Positions 60,197-64,000 of a stretch of 64,000 nucleotides of DNA are shown piece after piece. Numbering within the stretch: the stretch's first letter is position 1; each line of letters opens with the position of its first letter. This DNA is from Runella zeae DSM 19591 (GTDB lineage Bacteria; Bacteroidota; Bacteroidia; Cytophagales; Spirosomataceae). The position numbers and the translations under genes were made by a program. The stretch is from NCBI RefSeq assembly GCF_000423565.1, contig NZ_AUIF01000038.1, positions 1 through 64,000 of the forward strand. The letters run 5' to 3'. Under the pieces are notes generated by a model. That model was not told the DNA's origin and made no database searches. It saw nothing but the letters and a program-made list of their open reading frames with translations.

Positions 60197-60927
60197 CCAT
60201 TCTTTAATATTTTATCGGCTATTGATGGGGCGATTCTTTGCAAGAATCGTAGCAGTTTCGTTTTGCCTATATTGATTTCGAACTGGTCTTTTTGGAAGCT
60301 TTTCATAAACTCCTCCACTAGTTGTTGTGGCGTTATTTTTCCTTTGCCTCTCCCTGCGGTCATGGGCGTTTCGACCAAGGCCGGAATGATTTCAAAAACC
60401 TTAACCGAAGTCTCTTCAAGCTGATACCGAAGCGCTTTGGTACCGATATGAATTGCGGCCTTGGTCGCACAATAAATCGGCGCCGATTTTTTGGGTGCAA
60501 AGGCTAAACCCGAAGATACATTGACAATCGCCGCCGTAGGCTGTTTAAGCAACAATGGCAAAAGCCCATCAATCAACTGAAATACACTCGTAAAATTGGT
60601 ATGGATTTCAGAAGCGATTTTGTCATACCCTATCTTTTCGGTGACAAAGGAATAATTATACTGAACGGCGGCGTTGTTGATCATCAGGTTGAGCGAAGGA
60701 TATTGCCCACTACAGTAATCAATGAGTTGCTGAACAGAACGTTCCGATGCTAAATCGCATACAATGGTTTCGATTTTGGGAAAACGTTGTTTGGTTTCTT
60801 CTAGTTGAGTTTGGTTGCGGGCCGCTACAATGATGATATTGTCTAATTCATAAAAACGAGTAAGAAGCTCAAGACCGATACCCGAAGTACCACCTGTGAG
60901 TAAGATTGTGTTGCCGTGGGTTTGCAT
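60193..60927 (-). CDS. DltE-like short-chain dehydrogenase
   Basis: 244 residues. The cofactor motif is TGGTSGIGLELL, followed by the NNAAVQYN segment, catalytic serine in VNVSSGLAF and YCATKAAIH. It resembles the DltE/YqjQ type of SDR. The Crp/Fnr gene lies 83 bp upstream on the same strand, so it is a likely target of that regulator, as inference. Confidence 0.88.
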   Translation of the reverse strand: MQTHGNTILLTGGTSGIGLELLTRFYELDNIIIVAARNQTQLEETKQRFPKIETIVCDLASERSVQQLIDYCSGQYPSLNLMINNAAVQYNYSFVTEKIGYDKIASEIHTNFTSVFQLIDGLLPLLLKQPTAAIVNVSSGLAFAPKKSAPIYCATKAAIHIGTKALRYQLEETSVKVFEIIPALVETPMTAGRGKGKITPQQLVEEFMKSFQKDQFEINIGKTKLLRFLQRIAPSIADKILKNG

Positions 60928-61010
60928 AAGAGATTGATTTTGGGTGAGTTATGATATCATCACAAAACTATCAACCTGCGTCGCTAAAAGCATTTACATA
61001 GGTAAAGAAA

Positions 61011-61586
61011 TCATCTACCCGATATTTTTTTACGAATACGACTTAGTTGGGTGGGGCTGACTCCCAAGTAAGAAGCAATGTGATATTGAGGAATCATTTG
61101 TTCTAAGCCCGGATATTGATTTTGGAAAATTTCGTATCGCTTTTCCGCATCTAGCAATACAAGGTCTATTTCTCTTTCTTCTTTTTGTACAAAATAAGCT
61201 TCTGCAAGTTTGCGGGCGATTCGCTCCAAGTCGGCATGATTGTCGTATAGAGCGGTGAGTTGCCGAAAATCGCTTGTCAATACTTCACAATCTGTCAGCG
61301 CTTGTAATACAATAGTGGTAGGTTTGTGGGTGATAAGAGAAGCATAACCCCCTATAAAAGAAGGTGTAACGAAAAAATGTTTGTTGTATTCTATCCCCTC
61401 ACTTGTCCGATAAAAAGCCCGAACTACCCCTTTTCGGAGAAAACCAATTTGGGTAGCTATTTGCCCTTCTTGCAGAAAAAAAGCCCCTTTTTTGCGGGAT
61501 GTTTCTTCAAATAAAGGTTTCACCGCTCTCCACGTATTGTCGGACAGCGGTGAAAAATGATTGAAAAATTGGTACAAATCTTTCAA
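61011..61586 (-). CDS. Crp/Fnr family transcriptional regulator
   Basis: 191 residues with a cyclic-nucleotide-binding-type barrel (residues ~10-120, GAFFLQEGQIATQIGFLRKG) and a C-terminal winged helix with SPTQLSRIRKKI. The recognition position E of FNR/CRP is Q here, so its target sequence should differ from the FNR-type boxes elsewhere in the window. No CxxC cluster motif is present. The SDR gene downstream is its probable neighbour in one unit. Confidence 0.85.
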   Translation of the reverse strand: MKDLYQFFNHFSPLSDNTWRAVKPLFEETSRKKGAFFLQEGQIATQIGFLRKGVVRAFYRTSEGIEYNKHFFVTPSFIGGYASLITHKPTTIVLQALTDCEVLTSDFRQLTALYDNHADLERIARKLAEAYFVQKEEREIDLVLLDAEKRYEIFQNQYPGLEQMIPQYHIASYLGVSPTQLSRIRKKISGR

Positions 61587-61616
61587 AGCAGCAAGGAGCT
61601 AAAAATTGTTGACTTT

Positions 61617-62513
61617 TTAGAAATACAACCAATGACCTTTCCAGCCTTGTCTTTGATTAAATTCAAGGGTGGGGGCGGGTACTTTGAGGGTATTGAGCAT
61701 AAAAAACAATGTCTTCAGGGCCTTGTGACGTGTCGGAATTCGACGAAAATCCACATCCAACGACAAATAAAACTGCCGATATGGATTGTAGCCTAGTGAT
61801 TGGCTTTTTTCTATTTTGGCTCCTACCATGTCGTGGATGCCATAGCCTAGCGAAACACTTAGCCATTTGGGTAGTCGGGTATTTGGTGCAAACGACGATA
61901 TATTTACTGAAAACCAATACGTTTGGCCGTTGTAGTCTTTGAGCCACTGCTCACTGAAGTTTCGTCCTAGCAGTTCGGGGCGGACTTTGGCGAGATTGGT
62001 GGGATAAAAAGAGAATTTGGGTTGAATACGCTCTTCTCCCCAAAGGGCATACTGGGCCAAATACAAAGAAGGGCCTACGATATTGGCGACCATATCGCTT
62101 GGCGAAAACCCGTAAGTAGGATATTGAAAGCCATCGAGGATTTCGATAGGGGTCAAAAACAAAAAACCAGACAATGCGCCATAGAAGGCTGCTTGGCGGT
62201 TGGTGATTCCAGTTTTTTTATAAATCGCCGCCGTATGACGACAAATCTGATAGGCCGTAAAAAAATGTCCGACTTTGTCGAGCTGTAGCCATTCATGGGA
62301 GTCGTCGTTGATGCTAAAGCGAGTAAAAGGGGGTTTGTACCATGCTTGACTTAAGCCATAAATAGAAGCACTATAAGCCAACGATTCTCCGGCCAATATC
62401 CACCGCAAAGCACGGTAATTGGGAGGCGGAAGACTGTCGGATTGTGCTTTAATACTGCTGTTACAAACTAGAAAAAACAGAAGAAAACAAAAAAAATAGT
62501 GGATATTTCTCAC
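61617..62513 (-). CDS. DUF2279 (YfiM-like) exported protein
   Basis: 298 residues from the GTG at 62513, 2 bp after the stop of the upstream gene. The start gives VRNIHYFFCFLLFFLVCNSS, a signal peptide; in-frame codons further up (to 62588) lie inside the neighbouring gene. WLQLDKVGHFFTAYQICR is the DUF2279 core. Similar proteins are predicted outer-membrane or periplasmic proteins of unknown function. The tight spacing indicates co-transcription with the large protein that follows toward the window edge. Confidence 0.8.
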   Translation of the reverse strand: MRNIHYFFCFLLFFLVCNSSIKAQSDSLPPPNYRALRWILAGESLAYSASIYGLSQAWYKPPFTRFSINDDSHEWLQLDKVGHFFTAYQICRHTAAIYKKTGITNRQAAFYGALSGFLFLTPIEILDGFQYPTYGFSPSDMVANIVGPSLYLAQYALWGEERIQPKFSFYPTNLAKVRPELLGRNFSEQWLKDYNGQTYWFSVNISSFAPNTRLPKWLSVSLGYGIHDMVGAKIEKSQSLGYNPYRQFYLSLDVDFRRIPTRHKALKTLFFMLNTLKVPAPTLEFNQRQGWKGHWLYF

Positions 62514-62515
62514 GG

Positions 62516-64000
62516 TCAATAACTGCCCTGATACTTTCTTATTCCCCATTCCAACGTCGCTAAAAGCAAGAGTAAGAAAAACAACCATTTGTTCTGAATC
62601 AGCTCAGAGAGGTCTTCGGTACTATCTAAGCGATCAGGGGCTTTGTTTTTTATTAAATAATCCTTCAAACTTTCGATTTGCTCTCCTCTCACAAACTGCC
62701 CTCCCGACTGCTGCGATAGCGACCGCAGTAGTCCAAAATCAGCGGTGAGATTGAGCGATTCGAGGGCTAAATCTCTTACAATAAATTGCCCTGTTACGTT
62801 TTCGATTTTATTGTTAATACTCGTAGTGGCTTTGTATTGATACACTCCTTCGGCAAGCCCACTTAACTCAAATCTCGAATTGCCCTCTGCATTGGTATAA
62901 GTATAGGCTTGTGCTTTGCCGCGCTCGTCGGTGATTTCGAGGCGGATACTTTGCCCGTACGTTTTTTCATAAATATCGTTGTACACTTCAGTCTCAAAAG
63001 TCACTTTGTCGCCTACATTGTATTCGTTGGCAAGTGGGTAAACCCTAAATTTACGTTTGTCATCTTTGATCGAAATCAATTGAATGATTTTTTGCAGTAA
63101 TTCGTCAACTGCTTCTTGTTTGTCGGTAAGGGCATATTCTTCTAAGCGCCATTGCCAAATACCTTCTCCCGCCAACACCGCCGATTTGCGAGCTCCCCCT
63201 GTGTTAATCACCAAAAGAGGTTTGTTGGTTTTGAGGTTTCCTACATTTTGGTACAGTACCACCTCACTTCCTGGCATAAGGCGATATTCGCCAAAAGGCA
63301 CCGTAAGGGGCGGCATTTTTTCTAAAATAGTCAGTTTTTCGGGGTCCAAATTCAACAATCGAAAATTGGGATTAAACCTTCCCGAAACTTTGTCGATTTG
63401 GCCAGGATTGGCACTGATGCTCAAGGCTGAATTAAGCTGACTTGTTTTTGAGGTATTGGATTGAGTTCCTAAAATAAAAAATACGGGAGTATTGTCGCGC
63501 TGAAGATAGCGCTGTAATATATCGCCCCCTACATTAAACAAATCGGGTAGTTGGTGTAAAACGATTAGATCGTATTTTTTTTCAGGGTAGGTTTCCGAAG
63601 AAGGATTCAGCCCAAATATTTTCACATCTACCTCATAATTAAGGTTTTTTTCCAAAATCGTACGAACCGCCTTAATGTCGGGGTGAGTCGCAAGGGCTAG
63701 TAAAAGCACTTTTTCTTTGCCATCGATGATGTCGATATACACATCGCGACGATTGTTGCGAGGCGTGAATTCGCCTTTAAGGATCTCAATCTCAATTACA
63801 TAGTGCTGAACGCCTTTTTGGGTAGAAGTAGTTTGGAAAGTGACTTGTTTAAAATCTTCTTTTTGTCCAAAAGTTACTCGTTGACTCGAAATGGTATTTC
63901 CATTTTGACGTAAAGCCACGGTAGCGGTTTGGCCTTGAAAACCACTTGCTACGATGTCGGCCTGAATCGGGAATTGATTGCCTAGGTAGGCGATTTTATT
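62516..64000 (-). CDS. Membrane-anchored protein, partial (start beyond window)
   Basis: The frame is open through the window end, so the N-terminus is missing; an internal ATG at 63919 is not the real start. The visible ~494 residues contain an alpha/beta domain (YDLIVLHQLPDLFNVGG and NTPVFFILGTQ, with a GARKSAVLAGEGIWQWRLEEY segment), Ig-like beta domains toward the C-terminus and one final membrane helix (KWLFFLLLLLATLEWGIRKY). The plan resembles the BatA/VWA-associated hypothetical proteins of Bacteroidota, anchored by the C-terminal helix with the bulk in the periplasm. Function unknown. Confidence 0.7.
   Translation of the reverse strand, partial: NKIAYLGNQFPIQADIVASGFQGQTATVALRQNGNTISSQRVTFGQKEDFKQVTFQTTSTQKGVQHYVIEIEILKGEFTPRNNRRDVYIDIIDGKEKVLLLALATHPDIKAVRTILEKNLNYEVDVKIFGLNPSSETYPEKKYDLIVLHQLPDLFNVGGDILQRYLQRDNTPVFFILGTQSNTSKTSQLNSALSISANPGQIDKVSGRFNPNFRLLNLDPEKLTILEKMPPLTVPFGEYRLMPGSEVVLYQNVGNLKTNKPLLVINTGGARKSAVLAGEGIWQWRLEEYALTDKQEAVDELLQKIIQLISIKDDKRKFRVYPLANEYNVGDKVTFETEVYNDIYEKTYGQSIRLEITDERGKAQAYTYTNAEGNSRFELSGLAEGVYQYKATTSINNKIENVTGQFIVRDLALESLNLTADFGLLRSLSQQSGGQFVRGEQIESLKDYLIKNKAPDRLDSTEDLSELIQNKWLFFLLLLLATLEWGIRKYQGSY

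Overview
The window is a piece of a Bacteroidota chromosome, most likely from the order Cytophagales (Runella/Emticicia/Flectobacillus-like relatives). The reasons are a PorX-type regulator, TonB-dependent receptor architecture, a ccoNO fusion, promoters of the TAnnTTTG type, almost no Shine-Dalgarno sequences and moderate G+C. The placement rests on gene content, not on an rRNA gene; none is present.

Layout. 1-500: tail of an IS transposase, then a spacer holding an orphan FNR-type box. 500-7200: a Crp/Fnr regulator with a DUF2798 protein, an HD-domain protein, secreted and membrane proteins of unknown role, a YdeI-like protein, a secreted propeller-like protein and a GNAT/FemAB-like acyltransferase. 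7200-9150: an ABC-F ATPase. 9154-21741, all on the minus strand: a micro-oxic respiration supercluster in the order ccoI, ccoS, ccoNO, ccoQP, ccoG, ccoH, SafE-like protein, hemN, PAS histidine kinase, and a response regulator that carries a Crp-type DNA-binding end. FNR-type palindromes lie upstream of ccoI, ccoS, hemN and the DUF2798/Crp pair, at a nearly constant distance from a -7 element, so a single Crp/Fnr-type regulator probably controls them.

21856-34740: mostly housekeeping genes (TonB receptor, porX, pyrE, pgeF, yicC, pdxA, a 2-hydroxyacid dehydrogenase) and two transporters. 34805-37968: tRNA-Val(GAC) followed by one AT-rich gene, a predicted PD-(D/E)xK nuclease fused to a coiled coil and nine 46-residue TPR units, and then a decayed copy of the tRNA-Val 3' end directly before a terminator. 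This looks like a one-gene island inserted at the tRNA and is the best candidate here for an undescribed defence-type system.

38100-49360: a GH20 hexosaminidase, a MetE-C-like protein, a class D beta-lactamase, GNAT, SIS and ROK sugar genes, an SDR, an unrecognised protein overlapping miaA, and a serine hydrolase lipoprotein. 49430-54354: aspS, then a compact three-gene cassette of unknown function (a 53-residue protein and two coiled-coil membrane proteins). 54370-64000: an RlaP-like nucleotidyltransferase, a phosphodiesterase, an Nramp-like transporter, a HigA-type antitoxin with an internal deletion, an acyl-CoA synthetase, DinB, SDR, another Crp/Fnr regulator, a DUF2279 protein and a large membrane-anchored protein running off the window.

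Repeats: an AGACTTTCYAAG hairpin family occurs at four places (one of them inside a 92-bp tandem duplication), and a GAGACGTTGCA palindromic repeat lies at 25051-25127. No CRISPR array or rRNA operon was seen.
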